A DNA stretch of 26,481 bases from a virus (IMGVR_UViG_3300009183_000322:1-26481); one strand, 5' to 3'; positions 7,276 to 14,394 are shown, counted from the stretch's first letter. A program made the numbers and translations. Notes: generated by a model from the letters alone, not told the origin.

Positions 7276-7348
7276 TGGCCTATAACTCAGTAGGTAGAGT
7301 GCCGAACTGTTAATTCGGATGTCCCAGGATCGAAGCCTGGTAGGCCAG
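7276..7348 (+). tRNA. tRNA-Asn (GTT)
   Basis: A 73-nt cloverleaf. The acceptor arm is TGGCCTA with TAGGCCA (7 bp), and the D arm is ACTC with GAGT. The anticodon stem CCGAA/TTCGG encloses the loop CTGTTAA, so the anticodon is GTT (Asn). The T arm is CCAGG/CCTGG with loop ATCGAAG. The discriminator is G and CCA is not encoded. It would help read AAT/AAC, which are very common in these genes. Confidence 0.95.
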
Positions 7349-7351
7349 CGA

Positions 7352-7424
7352 GTCCCCATCGTCTAGTGGCCTAGGACGTCGCCCTTTCACGGCGTTAACA
7401 CGGGTTCAAATCCCGTTGGGGACA
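7352..7424 (+). tRNA. tRNA-Glu (TTC)
   Basis: A 73-nt cloverleaf. The acceptor arm is GTCCCCA with TGGGGAC (7 bp). The anticodon loop CTTTCAC gives TTC (Glu). The anticodon stem TCGCC/GGCGT has a U-U mismatch at its top pair. The T arm is ACGGG/CCCGT with loop TTCAAAT. CCA is not encoded. It starts 3 nt after tRNA-Asn. GAA is heavily used in this phage. Confidence 0.95.
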
Positions 7425-7430
7425 CTATAG

Positions 7431-7504
7431 GCACCAGTAGCCAAGTTGGTTAAGGCCCCGAACTCATAATTCGGATATCGTAGGTTCAAGTCCTACCTAG
7501 TGTA
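7431..7504 (+). tRNA. tRNA with CAT anticodon (Met or Ile2)
   Basis: A 74-nt cloverleaf with a weak acceptor arm, GCACCAG with CTAGTGT: one G-U pair at the end and a C-A mismatch at pair 5. The D arm is GCC/GGC with loop containing TTGGTTA. The anticodon stem CCGAA/TTCGG encloses CTCATAA, so the anticodon is CAT. The T arm is GTAGG/CCTAC with loop TTCAAGT. It could be elongator Met, or Ile2 if the C is lysidinylated. The 3' end overlaps, antisense, the stop of the gene at 7497-8192. Confidence 0.85.
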
Positions 7505-8192
7505 CATCTAATACATCGTAATGTGGATTTTCCAGCAACCCTGGTGTTGGAAAACTGTTAACTAATAAATTTTTTCTTAAAGATATAAAAGACTTATCCT
7601 CAGTAGAAATAAAATTAGCATCTGTCGATACTTTGCTTTTTTCAGATCCATATATTTTTACATCTGTTATTTTTTCCCCACCAATATTTGCAAAATTGCC
7701 ATATGTAGATCTAGGGAAATATGCGATGTCTAAGGATTCTTTAAGTTTATTTTTATTCATTATCATTGGAACGTGTATGTCGTAGTCAATGGGATCTTTT
7801 ATTCCAACAGAAACCAATTGTTTATATGTTAATTCTAAAAGTTTAATATATTTTGATGCCATGCCAAGTTCTTTGTACCTTTCAATTTTATCTATAAGAA
7901 GGCCACCGTGAAGTGTTGGGACTATTGATATTTTATTTAAAGCAAAAAAATCATCATTCATTAAAACAAAATTATTTGATATTTCTAAATGCTCTGATGC
8001 CACACGAATACAATTTCTAATATTTTCAAATTTACCGCCAACATCTTTTACATATATTAAATCTCCTATGTACCATTTTGGCCTATTCCCTATAAGCCAA
8101 ACACGACCTTCAGGCATATTTTTTTCAATTGATCTCAAAGAATAACGTAATTCTTCATTTTCCCCGTCACGGCAAATATAAACATAATCCAT
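7497..8192 (-). CDS. Stealth-like sugar-phosphotransferase / glycosyltransferase
   Basis: A 231-residue protein resembling the conserved regions of Stealth (capsular polysaccharide phosphotransferase) proteins. The N-terminus has ELRYSLRSIEKNMPEGRVWL, then IGNRPKW. In the middle is NFVLMNDDFFA (residues 74-84), like the NDD-x-F motif of the family. DIHVPMIMNK follows, like the late Stealth region with its conserved His. It is shorter than typical family members (over 300 residues). Such enzymes transfer hexose-1-phosphate in phosphate-linked polysaccharides. The start is leaderless, 6 nt after a TATACT box at 8204-8199. The last codons overlap the third tRNA. Confidence 0.75.
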   Translation of the reverse strand: MDYVYICRDGENEELRYSLRSIEKNMPEGRVWLIGNRPKWYIGDLIYVKDVGGKFENIRNCIRVASEHLEISNNFVLMNDDFFALNKISIVPTLHGGLLIDKIERYKELGMASKYIKLLELTYKQLVSVGIKDPIDYDIHVPMIMNKNKLKESLDIAYFPRSTYGNFANIGGEKITDVKIYGSEKSKVSTDANFISTEDKSFISLRKNLLVNSFPTPGLLENPHYDVLDVH

Positions 8193-8198
8193 TTTAAA

Positions 8199-8204
8199 AG
8201 TATA
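8199..8204 (-). promoter_or_regulatory. Extended -10 box (TGC-TATACT) of a leaderless promoter
   Basis: On the minus strand TGC-TATACT lies 6 nt before the ATG whose first base is 8192. No Shine-Dalgarno is present. It is back to back with the -10 box at 8213-8218, with 8 bp between them. Confidence 0.6.
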
Positions 8205-8212
8205 GCATGCGG

Positions 8213-8218
8213 TATAAT
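8213..8218 (+). promoter_or_regulatory. -10 box (TATAAT) of a leaderless promoter
   Basis: TATAAT lies 7 nt before the ATG at 8226. No Shine-Dalgarno is present, and the region where a -35 would fall is the start of the divergent gene. Confidence 0.6.
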
Positions 8219-8225
8219 AAAGTAT

Positions 8226-10142
8226 ATGGCAAAAATATTAGTTGTAAGCGCTAACTTACCAGATTGGTCAAAAAATAGTGGGGGAAAAGAAAGAACTGCA
8301 ACCTTGCTTGAGGCCTTAACTGATCATGAAGTTACGTTCTTGTCCTTTAATTGGAACAATGAACTAATTAATAAAAAGATAGGTAATAATATTACTTATT
8401 TACAGCCACAGATAGGATCTGCTATGCTTAGACGTAGAAAAAATCTTATTTCTGATTTTGCTAGTGCTAATCATGATGCTGTTTTTGAAATATTAAATGA
8501 TGATTTAAACATTTTTACTAAAGTTTTAGCAGATTTGTCAAAAGAACATGACATTTTAATTGTTGACCATTATTCAGTATCACCTCTTGTTAAAAACATT
8601 AAAAATATTCCAATCATATATAACTCACATAATGCAGAACTAGAACTAGCCAAGCAGGTTCATATCAATAATGCAGAACTTCTTGCTATAGTTGAAAACA
8701 TGGAAACCCGCATTTTAAATCAAGCAAAAGAAATTACATATTGTTCAAAATTAGACTTTATAAAATTACAAAACTACTACGGTAAAGATATTTCTGGAAC
8801 ATACATCCCCAATGGTACAACAATTCAAAATAAGATTGATTACAAAAATAGACTTAATTCTAGAGATATTATTTTTGTAGGTAGTGGACATCCACCTAAT
8901 AAGGTTGCAGCAAGAGCAGTAGTTAGTTTTGCTAAATCATTGCCAGAATTTAATTTTATTATTATCGGTGGATGTGGTAATGGAATTAAGGCTGGGAGCA
9001 TTTCAAGCAATGTTCATATTACTGGTCATGTAGATGATGAGACCTTGGATAAATATTTTAGAACATCATTTGCATTTATAAACCCTATGTCTAGTGGATC
9101 TGGAACTCATTTAAAAATGATGAAGGCATTAGGATATGGGATTCCAATAATAACATCAACTATAGGGGCAAGAGGATTCTCTAGTCAAGAAGTGGAAGAG
9201 TCAATGCTTATTGCAGATAGCGAGGATGATTTTTATGCAAAAATTAAAATCCTTAAAAATGAAAGAACATACAAAGATTTATGTGATAATTCATATAAGC
9301 ACTCACAAACCTATAACTGGGATAAAATTAAAAAAAACTATTCAGACTTTATTGATAACTGTATAGGTAAATATGTTAAAAATAAAATAGCAAAAGTTGA
9401 ACTAAAAAAAGTAAAAGAAAAAATCTTAATATGCTCTATTGCTAGGAATGATGAAGATTTTTATGTTAATTACTACAATAGGCTTAGGGCAATGGTTGAT
9501 TTTTTCCCAGAATATGAATTCTATTTGTCGTTATACGAAAATGATTCAACAGACTCAACAAAAAATTTAATATTTCAACAAGATTATTCAATGTTTGCTG
9601 GTGTATCTATTGTTTCAGAAAAAATTAATACACGGTTTTATGGTTCAACAAAAGATGAAGATAGAGTAAAGAATTTATCGGTAGCAAGAAATAAGGCCCT
9701 TACTGCTAACAACTTCTTAGAAAATGTTGACTATGTCTTGATAATAGATATTGACGTTGAATTTAAAATGCCTGCAGTGGAAAAAGTTTTAAATTTTAAA
9801 AAACTAGAGCCAGACTTTGATGTTGTTGCTTCTGCCACTTTAAGAAAAAGATCCCTTTATGATCACTGGGCAACAAGAGAGCAGGCTGAGTATGATCGTG
9901 CAATTGGAGAAAATTTTGAAATATACAGGAAATTGCCCTATAAAAAATACTACTCTGTCTCTAGTGGATTTTGCCTATATAAGGCCAAAGCCTTTAGGGC
10001 TGGGGTAAGGTGGGGGTATATTAATACAGTGACTGGCAATCCAGATTGCGAAATGGTGGTTGTTTGCCAAGAATTTAGCAAAATGGGATATAATAATATC
10101 TATATGATGCATCAAGCAGAAATGCAACATAATCATAAATAA
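8226..10142 (+). CDS. Two-domain glycosyltransferase (GT4-like plus GT69-like)
   Basis: A 638-residue fusion. Residues 1-370 are a GT-B enzyme of the GT4 type: GGKERTATLLEAL near the N-terminus, IIYNSHNAELELAK, IPNGT, FVGSGHPPNK, and the donor-site segment NPMSSGSGTHLKMMKALGYG. From about residue 397 a second domain begins with KILICSIARNDEDFY. It carries YENDSTDSTKNLI, LSVARNKAL and IIDIDVEF, which resemble the CAP59-like (GT69) mannosyltransferase fold with a D-x-D motif. One protein may thus add two successive sugars. It is leaderless and divergent from the Stealth-like gene, so the pair probably acts on one glycan. Confidence 0.85.
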   Translation: MAKILVVSANLPDWSKNSGGKERTATLLEALTDHEVTFLSFNWNNELINKKIGNNITYLQPQIGSAMLRRRKNLISDFASANHDAVFEILNDDLNIFTKVLADLSKEHDILIVDHYSVSPLVKNIKNIPIIYNSHNAELELAKQVHINNAELLAIVENMETRILNQAKEITYCSKLDFIKLQNYYGKDISGTYIPNGTTIQNKIDYKNRLNSRDIIFVGSGHPPNKVAARAVVSFAKSLPEFNFIIIGGCGNGIKAGSISSNVHITGHVDDETLDKYFRTSFAFINPMSSGSGTHLKMMKALGYGIPIITSTIGARGFSSQEVEESMLIADSEDDFYAKIKILKNERTYKDLCDNSYKHSQTYNWDKIKKNYSDFIDNCIGKYVKNKIAKVELKKVKEKILICSIARNDEDFYVNYYNRLRAMVDFFPEYEFYLSLYENDSTDSTKNLIFQQDYSMFAGVSIVSEKINTRFYGSTKDEDRVKNLSVARNKALTANNFLENVDYVLIIDIDVEFKMPAVEKVLNFKKLEPDFDVVASATLRKRSLYDHWATREQAEYDRAIGENFEIYRKLPYKKYYSVSSGFCLYKAKAFRAGVRWGYINTVTGNPDCEMVVVCQEFSKMGYNNIYMMHQAEMQHNHK

Positions 10143-10150
10143 GGAGAAGC

Positions 10151-10261
10151 ATGCGTCTTAAAATAATTAAGTTTGTTGTTAAACTACTGGGATACGAGTG
10201 GTCTGGAGACAACCTAAAATTACCAATTTGGTATGTAAAAGAAAAAAAGAAGTCTGAATAA
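10151..10261 (+). CDS. Very small basic protein, unknown function
   Basis: A 36-residue ORF at 10151 behind a clear ribosome binding site (AAGGAGAAGC). It ends in a TAATG overlap with the nuclease gene. It has an amphipathic basic N-terminus (MRLKIIKFVVKLLGYEW) and a Lys-rich end. Position, Shine-Dalgarno and overlap all favour a real gene. The product may associate with membrane or nucleic acid; no family is recognised. Confidence 0.65.
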   Translation: MRLKIIKFVVKLLGYEWSGDNLKLPIWYVKEKKKSE

Positions 10262-10668
10262 TGTACGAGTATAGAATTAAAAAAGTCACAAATGTTGTTG
10301 ATGGAGACACAATAGATGTAGAAATAGATCTTGGATTTAGTGTTTCATATGCACAAAGATTAAGACTTGCTGGTATTGATACCCCAGAATCTAGAACAAC
10401 AGATAAAGCAGAAAAGGCTTTGGGGCTTGAGGCAAAAGAATATCTTAAGGGCAAAATTAAAGACGCCAAAGACGTTATTGTAAAAACAGAAAAACCAGAC
10501 AGTTCAGAAAAATATGGAAGAATCCTTGGATGGGTTTATATAGATGGATCAAATAAATCTATTAATGAGCAAATGATTGAAGACGGTCATGCTTGGGGCT
10601 ATTTAGGAGACACGAAAGTAAAAGACTTTGCAGCCCTTGCAGTAGCCAGAAAAAAATCTCAAAAATAA
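10261..10668 (+). CDS. Staphylococcal-nuclease-like (thermonuclease) protein
   Basis: A 135-residue single-domain SNase-fold nuclease. All key residues are present: Asp16 in VDGDT, Arg35, Asp40 and Glu43 in RLAGIDTPES, and Arg87 in KYGRILGW. Family members cut DNA and RNA with Ca2+. There is no signal peptide, so it acts inside the cell, perhaps degrading host DNA. Its start overlaps the preceding small gene by 1 nt (TAATG). Confidence 0.92.
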   Translation: MYEYRIKKVTNVVDGDTIDVEIDLGFSVSYAQRLRLAGIDTPESRTTDKAEKALGLEAKEYLKGKIKDAKDVIVKTEKPDSSEKYGRILGWVYIDGSNKSINEQMIEDGHAWGYLGDTKVKDFAALAVARKKSQK

Positions 10669-10671
10669 GAC

Positions 10672-10700
10672 TTGCATAACTTACTCATATGTTGTATAAT
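10672..10700 (+). promoter_or_regulatory. Sigma70-type promoter
   Basis: TTGCAT at 10672-10677, a 17-bp spacer and TATAAT at 10695-10700. The predicted start is near 10707. AAAGAGG before the ATG at 10727 is the ribosome binding site, so this transcript has a short leader. Confidence 0.75.
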
Positions 10701-10726
10701 TAAATACAAAATAGAAAGAGGTTCAA

Positions 10727-11356
10727 ATGAAAAGTCCAATACCTGGAATTGCAATTTACAGCAATGTAATTAGCAAAGATTTAGATGTTATTAATAGGCT
10801 AAGTACCATTCTTGGCAATAGCCAAACCTATAAATGGTCTGAGTCAACTGTGGGATATTCTGAAAAGATGACTGACTTTAGAGACTGCTTTGATTTCAAG
10901 TTTAGAAAATCAACGCTTGAAAAAGATACAGGGAAAGAGTCTTTAGAATTACAAAAAATTTGGCAAGAAATTTATGATAGACAAAGTATTGCAGTTAATG
11001 AATATTGCACTACATTTTCTGTTGGAGAATTAAAATATTGGGAAGCATTTAACTTTCTTAAATATGAAAAAGGTCAGCATTTCCAGTATCACCACGATCA
11101 CTCTGAAAACTATAATTGTACAATATCATTAGTTCAATATTTAAATGATGATTACGAAGGCGGAGAGTTAAGTTTTGGTGGATGGAATTATACATACAAG
11201 CCAGTTGCTGGAGATCTTGTGATATTTCCATCTAACTATATGTATACTCATAGGGCAATGCCAGTAACAAGCGGTACTAAATATGCGCTTGCCACAATGC
11301 TAGATTATAGTGATAAGTATCACTCTCCAGAAATACATCAAAATAAACAATACTAA
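10727..11356 (+). CDS. Fe(II)/2OG oxygenase, prolyl-4-hydroxylase type (2)
   Basis: A 209-residue oxygenase. The iron ligands are His122 and Asp124 in the unusual run YHHDHS, then VQYLNDDYEGGELSF and distal His175 in YTHRAMP. The residue that usually binds 2-oxoglutarate (Arg) is Lys185 in GTKYAL, as in some family members. It has its own promoter and no overlap with neighbours. The substrate is unknown. Confidence 0.92.
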   Translation: MKSPIPGIAIYSNVISKDLDVINRLSTILGNSQTYKWSESTVGYSEKMTDFRDCFDFKFRKSTLEKDTGKESLELQKIWQEIYDRQSIAVNEYCTTFSVGELKYWEAFNFLKYEKGQHFQYHHDHSENYNCTISLVQYLNDDYEGGELSFGGWNYTYKPVAGDLVIFPSNYMYTHRAMPVTSGTKYALATMLDYSDKYHSPEIHQNKQY

Positions 11357-11368
11357 TATCAAATATGA

Positions 11369-11374
11369 TATAAT
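11369..11374 (+). promoter_or_regulatory. Extended -10 promoter of the hsp20 gene
   Basis: TGA-TATAAT (extended -10) without a good -35. The predicted start is near 11381, giving a leader of about 50 nt that contains a hairpin and the strong GAAGGAGGA site. Confidence 0.6.
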
Positions 11375-11380
11375 TAATAT

Positions 11381-11401
11381 GTACCTGCCAAATGGGGGTA
11401 C
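11381..11401 (+). promoter_or_regulatory. 5'-end hairpin in the hsp20 leader
   Basis: GTACC (11381-11385) pairs with GGTAC (11397-11401), with an 11-nt loop. It would be the first structure of the mRNA. It may stabilise the transcript or take part in temperature control; the Shine-Dalgarno is outside it. Confidence 0.4.
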
Positions 11402-11431
11402 ATTAACTTATTCGCTTGAAGGAGGAATAAA

Positions 11432-11848
11432 ATGGTAACACAATTCGCAATGGATCTATTCAATGATCCTTTTTTTATTGGCTTTAACAGAGAGTTAGGC
11501 CGTTTAAATACAGCACATAAGACAAACTCACAATCATATCCACCATATGATCTTCTTAAGTTAGACGAAGATACATATAGGCTATCTATTGCAATCGCAG
11601 GATTCTCAAAAGAAAACATTGATGTATCAGTAGATAATGGAACACTCATCATTAAGGGTGAAATTATTGAGGTAACCGATGCTGAAGTTGTTCATAAGGG
11701 CATTGCAGGTCGTAAATTTACACGATCATTTGCTCTCGGTGAATACATGGAGGTTACTGGTGCTGATCTAAAGGACGGTATGCTAAATATTAGTATTGAC
11801 CGCATAGTGCCTGAAGAGAAAAAGCCAAAAACAATTAAAATAAAATAA
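11432..11848 (+). CDS. Hsp20 / alpha-crystallin small heat-shock protein
   Basis: A 138-residue small heat-shock protein behind a very strong ribosome binding site (GAAGGAGGA). The N-terminal arm is Phe-rich (DLFNDPFFIGFNRELGRL), as in IbpA-type proteins. The alpha-crystallin domain runs from about residue 37 to 127 with YRLSIAIAGFSKENIDVSV, GTLIIKGE and the late A-D-L-K-D-G-M-L-N-I signature. A short C-terminal tail ends in KTIKIK, close to the I-x-I anchoring motif. It prevents aggregation of unfolding proteins, perhaps during phage assembly. Confidence 0.93.
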   Translation: MVTQFAMDLFNDPFFIGFNRELGRLNTAHKTNSQSYPPYDLLKLDEDTYRLSIAIAGFSKENIDVSVDNGTLIIKGEIIEVTDAEVVHKGIAGRKFTRSFALGEYMEVTGADLKDGMLNISIDRIVPEEKKPKTIKIK

Positions 11849-11884
11849 ATCTAAGACACCTGAGCATGTGTATAAAAGGCTCAC

Positions 11885-11913
11885 TTGTAATTTTTTCTAA
11901 TTTCTGGTATGAT
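11885..11913 (+). promoter_or_regulatory. Leaderless promoter (TTGTAA - 17 - TGG-TATGAT)
   Basis: TTGTAA at 11885-11890 and TATGAT at 11908-11913 with a 17-bp spacer, plus a TGG extended -10. The ATG at 11920 follows after 6 nt. Confidence 0.65.
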
Positions 11914-11919
11914 AAATGT

Positions 11920-12093
11920 ATGGCTAAAAAGAAAAGCAGCGCACTATCTTCTGGAAGCATAGGCTCATCAACTGGTGCTATGGAGTATACTAAAGGGTAT
12001 ATTAGAAGAAAATATAAACGTATGAAAGATGAAGAAAAAAAGTGGAAATCGCTTAATGGTCCAATTACTGTTAGGAAAATAAACAATGAATGA
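11920..12093 (+). CDS. Small basic protein, unknown function
   Basis: A 57-residue protein. The start at 11920 is chosen because it lies 6 nt after a -10 box; the longer frame from 11866 would begin upstream of the promoter. It has a Ser/Gly-rich N-terminal half (SSALSSGSIGSSTG) and a strongly basic helical half (GYIRRKYKRMKDEEKKW). It may bind nucleic acid or be a small structural or regulatory protein. It overlaps the next oxygenase gene by 8 nt. Confidence 0.7.
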   Translation: MAKKKSSALSSGSIGSSTGAMEYTKGYIRRKYKRMKDEEKKWKSLNGPITVRKINNE

Positions 12094-12739
12094 GTTAGTA
12101 AATTACAAAGTTATGGCTCCTGGCTTAGTGTATTATAAGAATGCAATTGCAAATCCAGAGGAAACAATTAAAACCATTGAACTAATACAAAATCGTCTTC
12201 AATCTGGCGTTGAATCAAAAGCAGAGGCCTGGGAAGAATGGAATGGTGCGGATGCAACTCTTGAAAGGTTTTGTTTAAAGTCTTGGATAACAAACCCAAG
12301 AGATATGGAAAAGAATGACCCCTTGTATGAAGAGGTGTCGGTAATATATAAAAATGTTTCCGAGGGTATTGATAAAGTTTTTGATCATTATGCAAATACT
12401 GTATATCCGTCTGCTGGAAAAACTGTAAAATCAACAGAAGGAAGACTCAGCATATTAAAATATTCTAACTCTGGTTATTTGCCTCCTCACCAGGATCAAG
12501 GGGTTAGCAGCAGATTGATCTCTACTGTTGGATATTTAAATGATAATTATAAAGGTGGAGAAATTTATTTTCCGTACCTTGATATAAAAATTAAACCAGA
12601 AGCAGGCAGTGTAGTATTTTTCCCATCAAACTATATATATGTTCACGAAGTTATGCCAATTTCTAATGGAATTAGATATGCTATTCCACAGTGGTATCAT
12701 TCATTGACTACCCAAAGAGACTCGACTGGAGAAGAATAA
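12086..12739 (+). CDS. Fe(II)/2OG oxygenase, prolyl-4-hydroxylase type (3)
   Basis: A 217-residue oxygenase with iron ligands His135 and Asp137 (PPHQDQG), then YLNDNYKGGEIYFP, distal His187 (YVHEVMP) and 2OG-binding Arg197 (GIRYAIP). The N-terminal half (residues 1-115) is a helical, Trp-containing region as in other copies in this window. Its stop overlaps the start of the zinc-ribbon gene (TAATG). Confidence 0.92.
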   Translation: MNELVNYKVMAPGLVYYKNAIANPEETIKTIELIQNRLQSGVESKAEAWEEWNGADATLERFCLKSWITNPRDMEKNDPLYEEVSVIYKNVSEGIDKVFDHYANTVYPSAGKTVKSTEGRLSILKYSNSGYLPPHQDQGVSSRLISTVGYLNDNYKGGEIYFPYLDIKIKPEAGSVVFFPSNYIYVHEVMPISNGIRYAIPQWYHSLTTQRDSTGEE

Positions 12740-12924
12740 TGGCAATTTATGAATATGACTGTATGCCTTGTGCTAAAAGATTTATAAAAGAAAGATCAAT
12801 AAGTGATGAAGATCCAGGATATGCCTGTGATTCTTGTAATAAAAAATTAATCAGAGTTTATTCACAAATTGGGGCAATTTTTAATGGTTCTGGGTTTTAT
12901 AGCACAGACAATAGAAAAAAATAA
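12739..12924 (+). CDS. FmdB-type zinc ribbon protein
   Basis: A 61-residue protein that closely follows the FmdB pattern: MAIYEYDCMPCAKRF at the N-terminus, a Ser-Asp-Glu segment, then YACDSC. Cys8, Cys11, Cys30 and Cys33 form a zinc site. The C-terminus IFNGSGFYSTD is the hallmark of the family. Members are small putative regulators, common in actinobacteria. The start at 12739 (TAATG) is preferred over 12691, which lies inside the upstream gene. Confidence 0.9.
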   Translation: MAIYEYDCMPCAKRFIKERSISDEDPGYACDSCNKKLIRVYSQIGAIFNGSGFYSTDNRKK

Positions 12925-12935
12925 AAAGTTCAAAC

Positions 12936-12964
12936 TTGACAGCCAAATAAAATAACTGTATACT
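12936..12964 (+). promoter_or_regulatory. Consensus leaderless promoter
   Basis: TTGACA at 12936-12941, a 17-bp spacer and TATACT at 12959-12964. The ATG at 12971 is 6 nt after the -10 and there is no ribosome binding site. This is one of the clearest leaderless promoters in the window. Confidence 0.82.
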
Positions 12965-12970
12965 TAGTAT

Positions 12971-13186
12971 ATGATTACACAAGAAAAATCAAGAACACTA
13001 ACTACCCTTGACCGTTGTGATAGATGCTCAGCAAGAGCCTATGTCTTGGTAGAGGGAAATGTGGGAGAACTATTGTTTTGTTCGCACCATTATAATAAAA
13101 TTGTAGACAATGCTGTTGGATATGACAACTTAATGAAATTTATGAAAAGCATAGTTGACAATCGTGACATTCTAGAAAAACCATAG
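12971..13186 (+). CDS. DUF7455-like actinobacterial Cys/His protein
   Basis: A 71-residue protein with the pattern LDRCDRCSARAYV, then GELLFCSHHYNK. Cys16, Cys19, Cys37 and His39/His40 can bind one zinc. This matches a small actinobacterial family (DUF7455 by memory) of unknown function. It is leaderless behind a consensus promoter, so probably strongly transcribed. Confidence 0.85.
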   Translation: MITQEKSRTLTTLDRCDRCSARAYVLVEGNVGELLFCSHHYNKIVDNAVGYDNLMKFMKSIVDNRDILEKP

Positions 13187-13194
13187 GGAGAAAA

Positions 13195-13413
13195 ATGGAA
13201 AGCAAAAAAAGAAGTATGTATAAATCAATTACTTGGCCAGCAGTGCACATCCTATTTGTTGGAACCTTGGTGTATTTTTTTGAAAAAATAATTACTGGGG
13301 AAGCCCATTGGGAGTATGCTGGGGCTTTTGCAATCATTTACACTACATGTGAAATGATAGGATTCTTTTTACATGAAAGAGTTTGGAATAAATTTGGTAA
13401 AAATATTAAATAA
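13195..13413 (+). CDS. DUF2061-like small membrane protein
   Basis: A 72-residue protein behind GGGAGAAAA. It has a basic N-terminus with SITWPAVHILFVGTLVYFF and a second hydrophobic stretch (AGAFAIIYTTCEMIGFFL) ending in HERVWNKFG. The conserved TW near the start and the terminal HERVW match DUF2061 membrane proteins, whose function is unknown. It follows the Cys/His gene by 8 nt. Confidence 0.82.
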   Translation: MESKKRSMYKSITWPAVHILFVGTLVYFFEKIITGEAHWEYAGAFAIIYTTCEMIGFFLHERVWNKFGKNIK

Positions 13414-13434
13414 CATAACAAAAGAGCCAACTCC

Positions 13435-13776
13435 GTGAGCAAAGATGACAATATAGATCGGATGGTTGACGATCTAATTTTGGCAGGGGCCATTGAAGTT
13501 GATGGAATAGATCCAATGACTGGTGAATTCTTGTATAAGGTGACAGATAAAATGGAATTAGTAAATAAGGACTTATATGACGCACATCTAGGTGTAATAT
13601 ATGCAGACACAATGTATTTTTGGGAACGTGGCTTTCTAGAAATAGGAGACATCACAAGTAAAAATCCAATAATTGCTTTATCTCCCAAATGTTTTGACTT
13701 AAAAGCCATTAGCGATTTGCCTTATGACAGGATACCCATCTTAATGAGCATCATAAAGGCTATGGATCCTAATTAA
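13435..13776 (+). CDS. Unknown protein with GTG start
   Basis: A 113-residue acidic soluble protein. The start is a GTG at 13435 with only a weak Shine-Dalgarno (AAAAGAG). It has an acidic N-terminus (SKDDNIDRMVDDLILAGAIEVDG) and a mixed alpha/beta composition with no motif that I recognise. It follows the DUF2061-like gene in the same transcript. Confidence 0.75.
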   Translation: MSKDDNIDRMVDDLILAGAIEVDGIDPMTGEFLYKVTDKMELVNKDLYDAHLGVIYADTMYFWERGFLEIGDITSKNPIIALSPKCFDLKAISDLPYDRIPILMSIIKAMDPN

Positions 13777-13789
13777 GGGATATAATGGC

Positions 13790-14386
13790 ATGCATAAATT
13801 TATCGAAAACATTTTTTCAGAAATAGAAATTGATTATTTAAAGGATATTATTAAAGAAAAAGAAAATCTAAAACTTTATACTCTTCGTCCAGAGACTGGA
13901 AGAATTGCTATATCCTTGCCGTATTTAAAGCCAGAAATAATTGACAAAGTGGAAAAAATTATTAAAAATAATTATGGTAAAGATTATAAAGTTAAAGATG
14001 TTGCATTTAATAGATACAAATTAGAGTATGGCCACCCAAAGTTAAAACCACACGTCGACGACGGAAACAGTGAAATTGTATTTGATTATCAAATTGAGGC
14101 AAATAAAAAATGGGATGTTGTTGTTAACGGAAACTCTATAGGCTTAAATGATAACGATGCTGTTATTTTTGAAGGAGAACAAGACGCTCATTGGAGAAAG
14201 CCAATAAGGTTTAACTCAAATGAGTATGTGTCGCTGATTAATTTTAACGCCGTAAGTTCCGACCATTGGAGCAATTTTACAGAAGTAGACCCTATTTCGC
14301 CAACAGTAAGAAAACTTGTCCAAAACAGTGTTTTTAAAGAATGGAAAAATGAGTATTTTTCTGATTTTTATAAGGCTCAACTTTAA
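13790..14386 (+). CDS. Divergent Fe(II)/2OG oxygenase-like protein (4)
   Basis: A 198-residue protein with the iron triad in a different setting. His88 and Asp90 are in LKPHVDDGN and distal His134 is in EQDAHWRKP, preceded by a GLNDNDAVIFEGE segment typical of the late beta strands. The usual YLND-x-x-x-GGE block between them is absent. There is no Arg at the usual place after the distal His; Arg136 or Arg140 could serve. AAGGGA at 13776-13781 is the ribosome binding site. It may act on a different substrate class from the other copies. Confidence 0.75.
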   Translation: MHKFIENIFSEIEIDYLKDIIKEKENLKLYTLRPETGRIAISLPYLKPEIIDKVEKIIKNNYGKDYKVKDVAFNRYKLEYGHPKLKPHVDDGNSEIVFDYQIEANKKWDVVVNGNSIGLNDNDAVIFEGEQDAHWRKPIRFNSNEYVSLINFNAVSSDHWSNFTEVDPISPTVRKLVQNSVFKEWKNEYFSDFYKAQL

Positions 14387-14394
14387 ATCAGTGA

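Noticed and set aside
13338-13709. 123-codon minus-strand frame
   Set aside because: It is a shadow of the GTG-start gene at 13435 and of the DUF2061-like gene end, with no initiation signal.
13781-13790. Leaderless promoter for the divergent oxygenase at 13790
   Set aside because: A TATAAT is present but only 3 nt before the ATG, too close for a normal start, and an AAGGGA ribosome binding site lies in place.
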